Assembly: GCA_963823845.1 (NCBI GenBank)
Contig: CAWGND010000026.1
Span: forward strand, 1-64,000
DNA: 64,000 nt
DNA from: Alloacidobacterium sp963823845
Lineage (GTDB): Bacteria > Acidobacteriota > Terriglobia > Terriglobales > Acidobacteriaceae
Reading direction: 5' to 3'
The notes under the pieces were generated by a model. It was not told the origin of the DNA, did no database searches, and was given only the letters and a program-made list of their open reading frames with translations. Below, piece by piece: positions 51,701 to 60,495 of this stretch (positions are counted from its first letter, which is position 1; each line of letters opens with the position of its first letter). The translations under genes and the position numbers were made by a program.

Positions 51701-53431
51701 TCAGTGCGACTCGCGCGGGACTTCGTGACCCCGACACCCAGTCAAGAAATCCAGGTCCGCGCCCACGTTCGCCTGCAGCACATGCTGGACGTACAGTTGT
51801 TTGTACCCGCCTTTGATCGGGCTTTCCGGCGGTCGCCATTCAGTACGCCGCTGCTCCAACTCCTGCTGCGAAACATCAAGATGCACCCTCCGGGCTTCCA
51901 CATCCAGTTCTACAAAGTCACCATCCCGTACCAAAGCCAAGTTCCCACCGACCGTCGCTTCCGGACAGACGTGGAGTACTACCGTGCCGTACGCGGTGCC
52001 GCTCATACGCGCATCTGAAATGCGGACCATATCCGTTATTCCGCGCTTCAGCACCTTTGCGGGCAAACTCATATTGCCGACCTCGGCCATTCCGGGATAG
52101 CCTTTTGGACCGCAGTTTTTCAGTACGAGAACGCAATTTTCATCTACATCCAGGTCGGGATCGTCGATCCGTTCCTTGTAATGGTCAATACTCTCGAACA
52201 CGACCGCGCGGCCGCGATGGCGCATGAGATGCGGCGAAGCCGCGGAAGGCTTGAGCACAGCGCCATCGGGTGCCAGATTTCCACGCAGCACGGCTATACC
52301 CCCGTGTGCCAACAGAGGCTTTTCGAGGGAACGAATCACTTCAGAGTTCCAATTGGGGGCGGTTTGGCAATTCTCCCAGATAGTCTTGCCATTAACAGTC
52401 AGAGCATCCCGATGGATCAGATTGCCCTCTCCGAGCGCGCGAAGGACCGCAGGCAGCCCTCCGGCATAGTAAAAATCCTCCATCAGGAAACGTCCGGATG
52501 GCATCAGATCGACGAGCGTGGGTACTTCCCGGCCGAGATGGTCCCAGTCGTCGAGCGTGACCTTTAGACCGATGCGTCCCGCTATGGCGAGGAGGTGAAT
52601 GACGGCATTCGTCGAACCACCGACCGCGCCATTAACGCGAATCGCATTCTCGAATGCCTGACGCGTCAAAATGCGCGCGATACGCAAGTCGTCGCGAACC
52701 ATTTCGACAATCCGGCGGCCTGCTACGTGCGCAAGAACCAAACGGCGTGAATCGACTGCCGGGATCGCGGCGTTATGAGGGAGTGCGAGGCCGAGCGCCT
52801 CAACCATACACGCCATAGTGGAGGCGGTTCCCATCGTCATGCAGTGGCCTGCCGAGCGCGACATGCACGCTTCGGCATCCATGAAGTCTTCCTGGCTCAT
52901 CGTGCCGGCCTTCACTTTTTCGCTGAAGCGCAAAACGGCTGTTCCGGAACCGATATCCTGGCCTCGGTACTTGCCGTTGAGCATGGGGCCACCAGAAACG
53001 ACCAGCGCAGGCACATCGCAGCTCGCGGCACCCATTACGAGAGAGGGTGTGGTCTTGTCGCAGCCACACAAAAGCACTACACCGTCAATCGGATTCGCTC
53101 GGATCGACTCTTCAACATCCATACTGACCAGGTTTCGGAAGAGCATCGCTGTCGGCCGAATGTTCGTCTCGCCAAGAGACGTCACAGGAAATTCAAGAGG
53201 TAAGCCGCCGGCCTCCCAGATCCCTCGTTTGACACGTTCGGCAATCTGCCGAAAATGTGCATTGCAGGGTGTTAGTTCCGACCATGTGTTGCAAATACCA
53301 ATCACCGGCCGTCCATCGAATACGTCTCCAGGCAGGCCTTGGTTGCGCATCCAGCTGCGGTGTCCAAAACCGTCCCTGTCCTGCTTGCCGAACCAGGCGG
53401 CTGAGCGATAGTTGCGCTTCTCGTCGGACAC
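51701..53431 (-). CDS. IlvD/Edd-family sugar-acid dehydratase
   Basis: This is a 576-residue Fe-S dehydratase with a GTG start. Key motifs: PVIGICNTWSELTPCN and VVLLCGCDKTTPSLVMGAAS (cluster cysteines), AEACMSRSAGHCMTMGTAST (third cysteine), DARMSGTAYGTVVLHVCPEA. Length and the SRSAGHC variant fit aldonate dehydratases (arabonate, xylonate, galactonate-like) rather than the amino-acid enzyme IlvD. It would make a 2-keto-3-deoxy acid. The flanking GH36 genes and SDR suggest oxidative breakdown of a released sugar, perhaps galactose. Confidence 0.85.
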   Translation of the reverse strand: MSDEKRNYRSAAWFGKQDRDGFGHRSWMRNQGLPGDVFDGRPVIGICNTWSELTPCNAHFRQIAERVKRGIWEAGGLPLEFPVTSLGETNIRPTAMLFRNLVSMDVEESIRANPIDGVVLLCGCDKTTPSLVMGAASCDVPALVVSGGPMLNGKYRGQDIGSGTAVLRFSEKVKAGTMSQEDFMDAEACMSRSAGHCMTMGTASTMACMVEALGLALPHNAAIPAVDSRRLVLAHVAGRRIVEMVRDDLRIARILTRQAFENAIRVNGAVGGSTNAVIHLLAIAGRIGLKVTLDDWDHLGREVPTLVDLMPSGRFLMEDFYYAGGLPAVLRALGEGNLIHRDALTVNGKTIWENCQTAPNWNSEVIRSLEKPLLAHGGIAVLRGNLAPDGAVLKPSAASPHLMRHRGRAVVFESIDHYKERIDDPDLDVDENCVLVLKNCGPKGYPGMAEVGNMSLPAKVLKRGITDMVRISDARMSGTAYGTVVLHVCPEATVGGNLALVRDGDFVELDVEARRVHLDVSQQELEQRRTEWRPPESPIKGGYKQLYVQHVLQANVGADLDFLTGCRGHEVPRESH

Positions 53432-53535
53432 TCGACTAATCCTTTCCTTCCTGCAAACGTTCCAATATTTCTACAATCGCCATGATTATTCCTGCGGTTT
53501 ACGTCGTGAGGCCACAGACAAGAGATCTCGCGACA

Positions 53536-55743
53536 CTAGCGGATCTTCTTGTACACAATAATCGCCGCCCCGGGAACCTCCGCAATTTCTATATGTAGCC
53601 CCTTCTGCAGCAAGTCTGCGCCGGAAACGGTGCTCTGCACTCCCTCGTCGAGATCCGTGACTTCATATGTGGCCGTTGGATCCAGCCCCCGCAAACGCAT
53701 ATCCTTGATTTCGTCATTGTTCTTATCTTGACGAAAGGCCTGGACCATTCCGTCGCCCTGTTCGGGACGATTGAACTGCCAGGCGGCCCATTCGAACGCT
53801 GTGCTGTGCTCATGGCTCGATTCCGTGGTGCAATCGGCATTCGAGTTACACGGTAATAAAGGATAGTAGTCACCGTAATAGTACGGCCGTACTCGTTTCA
53901 GTTGCTCCACCTGGGACCGGAGCCAGTCAAAGGGAAAGTCAGGCGGTATAAAACTACCTATCTGATCCTTTGTTCCCGCCACGTTGAAAAGAGCGAATCC
54001 CAGGCCGGGTGCAAATCCACTGCGGAAATGATAAGTATTGCGCGGCCGAATCTGGAGCAATGTTCCATAGTGCGGCCTCCAGTGGGAGAGGCCCAGCGTG
54101 CTGAGCTGATTGCCAAGTGGATCTGCATCTGGTGAAACCGGGTAGTCCGCCCTGCTCAGGTCAACGCCGCGCGATATGGTCTCCAGATCTCCTCGCTGAA
54201 CAATATCCAGAATTAACTGGGGATGCCGCTGGCGCAGTTCATCCCAGAAATCGAGTAGACCCTCCACATAGCGAATTTCAGTGACTCCCTGACGATCAAG
54301 GGAATCCGCCTTTGACCAGAAAGGGGCGAGGGCGAAGTTGCAGTCCTGCCGAAAGATATCAATGCCTTCACTGGTGATAATTTCTGACATCGTGTCTATC
54401 ATGTATCGTCTGGCTGCAGGATTGCCGAAATCAAACAGGCGGAACTTGACGAACGGTCTGGCGTCGTTTCCTTCAAAGTTGGTTCCGTCTTCTCCGATAA
54501 ACCATTCGGGATGCGCGATCGTGATTGGCATTCCAACAACTGCGCGCTCCGGTTCGAACCAAAGAAGAAACTTCATTCCCTTCGCATGGACTGCGTCGCT
54601 GATCGGCCTTAGGCCATCCGGATGCGCAACTTTATTGACTCTCCAGTTCCCCGCGTGCAAAAACCAGTCCTCTCGACCGAATACCTGGAATTCCTCCACG
54701 TCGCGATCCGCGCCATACCATCCGGCATCCATCCAAAAGGTTTCATACCCGATCTTTTCCTTCGTGATCTGCTCCAGAAGCTGAAGGCTCGTCGTGGTCT
54801 TCATCCCGCCCCATCCCAGGTGAGACACCGGCAGAACGACAGGCTTTCCTTCGTATTGCGGCATGTGGTACTTCAGGACGTGCCTTCGCAAAATATTGTG
54901 CGCGTCGATGTCGTCCCCTTCCCATGGCAACAGCAGGATTTGCGGGGTTCGAATCTCCTCACCGGGATGTAGTGAGAGATGCGTCTTTTCCATGCCGGCT
55001 CTCACGACAATCGCGGCCTCTGTCGGCCGGGACATGGAAATGGCCCACGCTCCAGGCCATCCAATAGCACCGATCACACCACGCCCGGCCATCTGAATGT
55101 CGAAAAACGGAATGGTCTCCACAGTCTTGCCGCCGCCGTCATTCGAGAGGCGAAGCGATTCGAGTTGATTCAAGGGCTGTTTCCGTAACGCATAGGTGTC
55201 CATGCCACCGCATCCCCTGGAATAGAGGACCGTGGGAACGCCATCCCCTGTAAGTGGAACTGACATATCAAGCGCCTGGATATCCTCGAGAATCGGGGTA
55301 TCAACCTTACCGTCGTTCGTGAAGTACGCCGTCCACTCCACAGCGGATGAGTCCGCGAAGTCTACGGCCGTCAGGTGAACCTGTAGGTTCGTCTTCGGAT
55401 CGGTCCAGACGACCGCGTACTCTGTGCGCCCGCCGTCCAGTTGCCTGCTTGCCGACTTCTCCGGCCACGCTTTCAATAATGCTTCCGATGGCTGCCTGCC
55501 GTAGACGAACGAGAACGGCGGCTGAGAGTTGGAATTCAGCAGATGTTCCTGCAACCATGGGTTGGTCCGGCGCGCATTGGCCTGCTCGCCTCCATTTGCA
55601 GCTATCGCGTTGAGTGCGAGCGAACAGAATCCAAGGGCCACAATAGCGAACCACGCTACCCATCGGCGGCCGCCGACTCTGCGTGGTCCTTTGTTTTCGT
55701 AGCCCGCGCTCTTCCCCGGCATCCGTTTTAGGCTCGACGGCAT
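53536..55743 (-). CDS. GH36-family alpha-galactosidase (735 aa)
   Basis: An N-terminal membrane or signal anchor (WVAWFAIVALGFCSLALNAI) is followed by a beta-sandwich domain. The clan-D TIM barrel then carries YETFWMDAGWYGADRDVEEF (about residue 334), GMKFLLWFEPERAV, the nucleophile stretch IDIFRQDCNFALAPF (about 463) and SRADYPVSPDADPLG near the acid/base. The FEPER motif is typical of bacterial GH36 melibiases. The predicted job is removal of alpha-galactosyl units outside the cytoplasm. It is second in a minus-strand run of four genes. Confidence 0.85.
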   Translation of the reverse strand: MPSSLKRMPGKSAGYENKGPRRVGGRRWVAWFAIVALGFCSLALNAIAANGGEQANARRTNPWLQEHLLNSNSQPPFSFVYGRQPSEALLKAWPEKSASRQLDGGRTEYAVVWTDPKTNLQVHLTAVDFADSSAVEWTAYFTNDGKVDTPILEDIQALDMSVPLTGDGVPTVLYSRGCGGMDTYALRKQPLNQLESLRLSNDGGGKTVETIPFFDIQMAGRGVIGAIGWPGAWAISMSRPTEAAIVVRAGMEKTHLSLHPGEEIRTPQILLLPWEGDDIDAHNILRRHVLKYHMPQYEGKPVVLPVSHLGWGGMKTTTSLQLLEQITKEKIGYETFWMDAGWYGADRDVEEFQVFGREDWFLHAGNWRVNKVAHPDGLRPISDAVHAKGMKFLLWFEPERAVVGMPITIAHPEWFIGEDGTNFEGNDARPFVKFRLFDFGNPAARRYMIDTMSEIITSEGIDIFRQDCNFALAPFWSKADSLDRQGVTEIRYVEGLLDFWDELRQRHPQLILDIVQRGDLETISRGVDLSRADYPVSPDADPLGNQLSTLGLSHWRPHYGTLLQIRPRNTYHFRSGFAPGLGFALFNVAGTKDQIGSFIPPDFPFDWLRSQVEQLKRVRPYYYGDYYPLLPCNSNADCTTESSHEHSTAFEWAAWQFNRPEQGDGMVQAFRQDKNNDEIKDMRLRGLDPTATYEVTDLDEGVQSTVSGADLLQKGLHIEIAEVPGAAIIVYKKIR

Positions 55744-55801
55744 CGCTGCTCTTCCCTGCTTGCATCACTCGCTTGATGGTGACGTTCGAGACGGGGAACC
55801 A

Positions 55802-57937
55802 TTAACGCGCCTCCTCAAGATAGACGAGATCGCTGGTGTACCTGGCGGGCAACTGTATCGTCAGCCCCGTGCTCATTAAGTCCCTTCCGGAATATGTTGC
55901 CTCTGGAGTCGAATGATCTTCCGTCCGTACTTTGTATTTCGTGTCTGCTATAAGCCCCTTTAAAGGAATGCGTTCTGTGCTCCGCTCGCTGTTTGGACGG
56001 AAAATGTACAAGGTACCGCGCTTAAGGCTTGGACTCCAATAGAACATCCCGTCCCAGTGATAGCCGTCTGGCCGCGGCAGAATGTGGTGCACCTCGACAT
56101 CCTGCAAAATAGGCCGGATCCAGGACTTGTAAATCTCCGTCGCCCTCTTTACCTTCGCACGCTGTTCTGGTGTCCAGGACGCACTGTGGGTAGGATCAAT
56201 CTGCCATTGGTTCATCATCGAAGATCGCCAGAAATAGGGTTCTGGCGCGTCGGAGACCGTATCGTAAAAATTCTCGTACGTATAGTCCATGAGCGCCGCC
56301 GGCGGGAACGCAAAGGTTGAATCGTAGATAGCCTGACGGTTTGGCAAGGATGACAGCGTATCGTTTATCGCGATCGTGTGCACTCGCTGGATGTCCCCGA
56401 AGTCCTTTATGTGCCCGGACCCGGAACAGCCCTCATTGATCAGATCGGGAAATTTCTGCAGCAGTGCTTCCTGCACGGCATAGTAGCCGAGCGTAGACCA
56501 GTAGCTCACGTCCACACCGTAGTGGTGACGATGATTGGTCTGTTGGCATTGCGTAACAATCGGGCTGTAGTCGGTCTTGAAATAATCAATTCCGTATTCC
56601 GACACAACCCGTTGCGTGGCCTGCTCTGCCCAGTCCCGGGCCGGATCGTATCCCAAATCGATGAGCGCGTCCCAATTGATATGGCCCTCCGGATCCAGTT
56701 TCGGGGGGGCACTGAACCAATCAGGGTGCTCCTTGATATTCAACGCCCTCGGATCCGCTAAGCTGGAACCATGCGTATAGGCCATCCAAAGCCCGAACTT
56801 CATGCCATGGCTATGCAGATACTCCTCGATTGGTTGATGCCCGTGGGGAAAACGCTTCCGGTCCCAGAACCAGGCGCCTGACTGCGGAAACCACATCGCA
56901 TCGACAACGAAGGTTTCAAAGCCTAACTCCTTGGCGAGAGCAGCACTCTGCAGTACGCCCTTTTCCTCCGCGTCCGCGCCTCCGCTGTCCAGATAGAGGT
57001 TGTAAGCCAGTGTGGGATAGACGTACCCTTTGGGAAATCTTGGAACGAGCTTCTCCATCACGAATCGATGCAAGCTATAGCTGCCATCGTCGATATCGCC
57101 TGTGTAGCAACCGACGAAAGCGGGTGGAACCAGGAAGGTCTCACCCGCCAAAAGATCCGTCTTGAATGCCGGGACGTTTCCCACCTCGATCCCTAACTGG
57201 GCCGCACCGGTCATCGGGCCTGTGACTGGCTGACTCGCGGCATTGGAAAGACTGTGAAAATGAATTCGCCCGATGCCGGAAAACTCCCAACCCACATATA
57301 GGCCGCGTGAAGCGCCGACCTGTAGAGCCAACCAGGGCACTGGGCTCGCTCCATCCGTAGGATCGCTGGTGAGAGTCTCATCGGAGTTTCGACCGACACT
57401 TCGAACTAGCGTCCCTCCTTCCTTGGTAGCATTGCTTGCACCGCGTTTGATTGACCAGGCATCCATCGAGTCGTCCGCGGGAATTGATACATTGCCGAGG
57501 ACCAAGCTGTCCTGGTGACCAATCGTGATCGTCGCCCCGGATTGATTGGCAATGGTCAACCAATGTTCTATCGGTCCACGCCCCGGGCGAGCCCGCCAGA
57601 TGGATTGCAGTTCCATAGCCGGAACGGAGTTGGAGAACCGCAAAACTAATTTGCCACTCTGTGGATCGAAAGCGCCGCCTTCGTAGTGCCATTTCGTCGC
57701 CAGTGAAGATCCCTGCTGTATGACTGAGGACGGCAGACCTTCCGGCACAGGTGCAAGCAGCCAATCCGAGCCACCCTTTGCAGATCCAAGCTGCGTCACA
57801 ACTGGTATACCCTGGTCGACAATTACGGTTAATGCGGTGTCATCTGTGGACAAGCGCCAAGACTTATCGCTGTCAATGCACCATGCAAGGTTGCAGCAGC
57901 TGGCGATGCACGCGACCGCAATCAGCAAGTATTTCAT
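55802..57937 (-). CDS. GH36-like glycosidase (711 aa)
   Basis: The signal peptide (MKYLLIAVACIASCCNLAWC) is followed by a beta domain and a clan-D barrel: FETFVVDAMWFPQSGAWFWD, GMKFGLWMAYTHG, nucleophile YGIDYFKTDYSPIV (about residue 450) and EGCSGSGHIKDFGDIQRVH near the acid/base. It differs from its neighbour in lacking the WxDAGWYG and FEPER boxes, so it probably prefers another alpha-galactoside or a related sugar. It is the first gene of the minus-strand run, directly downstream of the operator-like palindrome. Confidence 0.8.
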   Translation of the reverse strand: MKYLLIAVACIASCCNLAWCIDSDKSWRLSTDDTALTVIVDQGIPVVTQLGSAKGGSDWLLAPVPEGLPSSVIQQGSSLATKWHYEGGAFDPQSGKLVLRFSNSVPAMELQSIWRARPGRGPIEHWLTIANQSGATITIGHQDSLVLGNVSIPADDSMDAWSIKRGASNATKEGGTLVRSVGRNSDETLTSDPTDGASPVPWLALQVGASRGLYVGWEFSGIGRIHFHSLSNAASQPVTGPMTGAAQLGIEVGNVPAFKTDLLAGETFLVPPAFVGCYTGDIDDGSYSLHRFVMEKLVPRFPKGYVYPTLAYNLYLDSGGADAEEKGVLQSAALAKELGFETFVVDAMWFPQSGAWFWDRKRFPHGHQPIEEYLHSHGMKFGLWMAYTHGSSLADPRALNIKEHPDWFSAPPKLDPEGHINWDALIDLGYDPARDWAEQATQRVVSEYGIDYFKTDYSPIVTQCQQTNHRHHYGVDVSYWSTLGYYAVQEALLQKFPDLINEGCSGSGHIKDFGDIQRVHTIAINDTLSSLPNRQAIYDSTFAFPPAALMDYTYENFYDTVSDAPEPYFWRSSMMNQWQIDPTHSASWTPEQRAKVKRATEIYKSWIRPILQDVEVHHILPRPDGYHWDGMFYWSPSLKRGTLYIFRPNSERSTERIPLKGLIADTKYKVRTEDHSTPEATYSGRDLMSTGLTIQLPARYTSDLVYLEEAR

Positions 57938-58022
57938 CTGGAAATATCCCCCGAAGTCATGCAGGAACGGCGTCTTGAATTGCTCGTACTGTCAGCCGGA
58001 GCAGGCTAGAAGACTTCTTTGA

Positions 58023-58052
58023 CTATTGTCAACACTAATGTCAACACAATAG
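58023..58052. promoter_or_regulatory. Operator-like palindrome with internal direct repeat
   Basis: CTATTGT and ACAATAG are the outer arms of a 30-bp inverted repeat; inside, TGTCAACAC and TGTCAACAC(A) occur as a direct repeat 11 bp apart. On the minus strand two TTGACA boxes arise from the same words. It lies midway between two divergent operons and is the best candidate operator of this sugar locus. The regulator is not in the window or not recognisable. Confidence 0.6.
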
Positions 58053-58202
58053 ACTTATCACGATCTGAGGGACGACACGCCGCATTCGATTTGAGCATTC
58101 ATCCCAGCGTGTTCTGGGCACGCGTTGCTGAGCAGCAATAGAGCAAATCGCAGAAAGGGCACGCGCACTCAGCGTGCTGTTCGCTCCGGGAGCACCTGAT
58201 AA

Positions 58203-59228
58203 ATGGAAATTGACATAGAGAATTTTGATTCCTTGCGCCAATACCTTATCGGGAGAGGACATATAAAGCTAGACGAGACTATTTCATTCAAGAATCTCCT
58301 TGGCGGGGTCTCGAATCGGGTGGTCCGGGTTGGTTGGTCGGATGGCCGTGGCTGGGTCCTAAAACAGGCGTTAGCGAAATTGCGAGTCGACCTAGACTGG
58401 TTCAGCAATCCGGATAGGATCGGAGTGGAAGCGAAAGCCACGCGCTGGCTTAACTTGCTGGCCCCGAAAGGCACTACTCCCATGTTTATCTTTGAGGACA
58501 TGGCGAATCATCTGATGGCCGTGGAGGCGATACCTGAAGAAAGCGAAAATTGGAAATCTGTTCTGCTCTCGAGCCGGATTGTTTCAGACCACTTCGAGCA
58601 GTTTGGTCTGCTTCTCGGAACCATTCATCGTCAGTCGTCAGAGGCCGCCCCCACAATCTTCAAGATCTTTGAAGATACTACCTATTTTGAGAGCCTACGG
58701 CTGGAACCGTATTACCTCTATGCCGCCGAAAAGGCCCCTGCTGCCGCCGTATTTCTAAATGCATTGGTACAAGAGACAATACGTCACAAAAACAGTCTGG
58801 TTCACGGTGATTTCAGTCCGAAAAATACGCTGATCTATCGGGGCAGATTAATCCTGCTTGATTACGAAGTGGTTCACTTCGGCGACCCGGGTTTCGATGT
58901 GGGGTTCGCTTTGACGCACTTTCTCAGTAAGGCGAACCATCTGAGGTCAGAACGTGATCGTATCGGTGCTGCTGCTGCGCTTTTCTGGAATGTTTACCGT
59001 AGGGCGATTGACTCCCTGGAGTGGGCACAGACGCTGGAGCCGCGCGCTGTACGCCACACGCTCGGCTGCCTTCTTGCTCGGGTGGTCGGAAAATCACCGT
59101 TAGAGTACCTGACTCACCGTGAAGCAGAGAGACAACAGGTGGTTGTTTTACAACTCATCGTCAACCCGCCTACCAGCATGAACGATCTGATTGCTGAGTT
59201 CATTCGAAAGATGGAAGCCGATGCCTAA
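58203..59228 (+). CDS. APH-fold small-molecule kinase
   Basis: This is a 341-residue protein of the aminoglycoside phosphotransferase/choline kinase fold. Brenner-type motif LVHGDFSPKNTLIYRG (catalytic Asp203, Asn208) and metal motif LILLDYEVVHFGDPGFDVGF (Asp220) are both intact; an N-terminal lobe (LLGGVSNRVVRVGWSDGRGW) binds ATP. The family phosphorylates hydroxyls on sugars, amino alcohols or antibiotics. It overlaps the enolase paralogue by 8 bp, so both likely act on the same compound. A sugar or sugar-acid substrate is inferred from the adjoining glycosidases. Confidence 0.8.
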   Translation: MEIDIENFDSLRQYLIGRGHIKLDETISFKNLLGGVSNRVVRVGWSDGRGWVLKQALAKLRVDLDWFSNPDRIGVEAKATRWLNLLAPKGTTPMFIFEDMANHLMAVEAIPEESENWKSVLLSSRIVSDHFEQFGLLLGTIHRQSSEAAPTIFKIFEDTTYFESLRLEPYYLYAAEKAPAAAVFLNALVQETIRHKNSLVHGDFSPKNTLIYRGRLILLDYEVVHFGDPGFDVGFALTHFLSKANHLRSERDRIGAAAALFWNVYRRAIDSLEWAQTLEPRAVRHTLGCLLARVVGKSPLEYLTHREAERQQVVVLQLIVNPPTSMNDLIAEFIRKMEADA

Positions 59229-60495
59229 AATTGAGCGACTCTCTGGCCGTGAAATTCTGGATAGCCGCGGCAGACCCACTGTTCGGGCAACATGCCTTTT
59301 GGAGGGCGGGATTTGTGCTGCTGCCTCTGTTCCGTCAGGAGCATCGACCGGTACGGCTGAGGCTTTTGAGCTTCGGGACGGAGATCCCAGGCGATACCAG
59401 GGGTTGGGCTGCCGTCGCGCGGCAGCGAATATAGACGGCGCGATTCACGACTCGCTCGCCGGCCGAGTGTTCACAGAGCAATTTGAATTGGACCGGGCGA
59501 TGATCGCACTCGACGGGACACGCACAAAGTCGCGCATCGGCGCGAACGCTGTTCTGGCTGTATCGATCGCCTTCGCACGGGCTTGTGCCGCATACCGCGG
59601 AGTGCCTCTCTACCAACATTTCGCAGATATGCTGGGCTCTCCCGTTACCACACTGCCTCGCCTGACCATTAATCTCCTCAGTGGCGGAAAACATGCGGGA
59701 AATCAGGTTTCCATCCAGGATGTTTTGATCATTCCAATTTCGCCACAAACCATCGGCGAAGTCTTAGTGTCAGCCTTCGATATCTATCAGTCAGCAGCCG
59801 AGCTTGTACTTCAGAAATATGGAATGCGTCTCCTCACTGCGGACGAAGGCGGCTTGGGTCCGCCCTGCAAGTCCGCCGAGCTGATGCTGGATTTAGCAGT
59901 CGAAGCGATCGAGCGGGCCGGATATGCACCCGGCAGGGATGTGTTTCTTGGGGTCGATGTTGCCGCGACTCATTTTTATCAGGATCGCCGATACCGGCTC
60001 GATTCAGAGCTCCTCGATAGTCCCGCAATGATCAGGAGAATTGCGAAATGGATCGATCAGTATCCGATCTTGAGCGTGGAAGACGGGCTTGCAGAGGATG
60101 ACTGGGAGAACTGGCCCAGGCTCCGCGAAATGATAGCTGGCAGAGCTCTCACTCTAGGCGACGACCTCCTGTGCACAAGCCCCGACCGCATCCGGCGGGC
60201 AGTCGAAGTTAACGCCTGTGACGCTTTGCTTCTGAAGGTCAACCAGATTGGGACACTCACAGAAGCGCTAGAAGCGTACAGGCAGGCACGCGCGGCGGGT
60301 TGGTCCGTAACCCTCAGCGTTCGCAGCGGAGAGACTGAAGACAATTGGGCAGCTGATTTGGCGATTGGTTGGCACGCCGATCAATTCAAGAACGGATCGA
60401 TTCGACACTCTGAGCGCCTGGCTAAGTACAACCGCCTGCTTGAAATCGAGGAAACAACAAAGTTGACCCTCACTGGCTGGCCGGGCCGGGCATGA
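59221..60495 (+). CDS. Enolase paralogue with altered active site
   Basis: This is a 424-residue protein of true enolase type (MPKIERLSGREILDSRGRPT; SGASTG loop; LLTADEGGLGPP; GVDVAATHFY; ILSVEDGLAEDDW; LTLGDDLLCTSP; LLKVNQIGT with Lys339). Two catalytic-site changes stand out. The usual QE becomes QD (Asp167), and the His of SHRSGETED becomes Val (SVRSGETED, Val367). Metal ligands and the general base remain. It is translationally coupled to a kinase upstream and a glycosidase downstream. It is therefore unlikely to be the glycolytic enolase; a dehydration of a phosphorylated acid other than 2-phosphoglycerate is more likely. Enolase relatives with a new job exist (carboxyphosphonoenolpyruvate synthase). 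Confidence 0.8.
   Translation: MPKIERLSGREILDSRGRPTVRATCLLEGGICAAASVPSGASTGTAEAFELRDGDPRRYQGLGCRRAAANIDGAIHDSLAGRVFTEQFELDRAMIALDGTRTKSRIGANAVLAVSIAFARACAAYRGVPLYQHFADMLGSPVTTLPRLTINLLSGGKHAGNQVSIQDVLIIPISPQTIGEVLVSAFDIYQSAAELVLQKYGMRLLTADEGGLGPPCKSAELMLDLAVEAIERAGYAPGRDVFLGVDVAATHFYQDRRYRLDSELLDSPAMIRRIAKWIDQYPILSVEDGLAEDDWENWPRLREMIAGRALTLGDDLLCTSPDRIRRAVEVNACDALLLKVNQIGTLTEALEAYRQARAAGWSVTLSVRSGETEDNWAADLAIGWHADQFKNGSIRHSERLAKYNRLLEIEETTKLTLTGWPGRA

Noticed and set aside
59221..60495. Calling this the housekeeping enolase
   Set aside because: Two active-site changes and the operon with a kinase and glycosidase argue against it.
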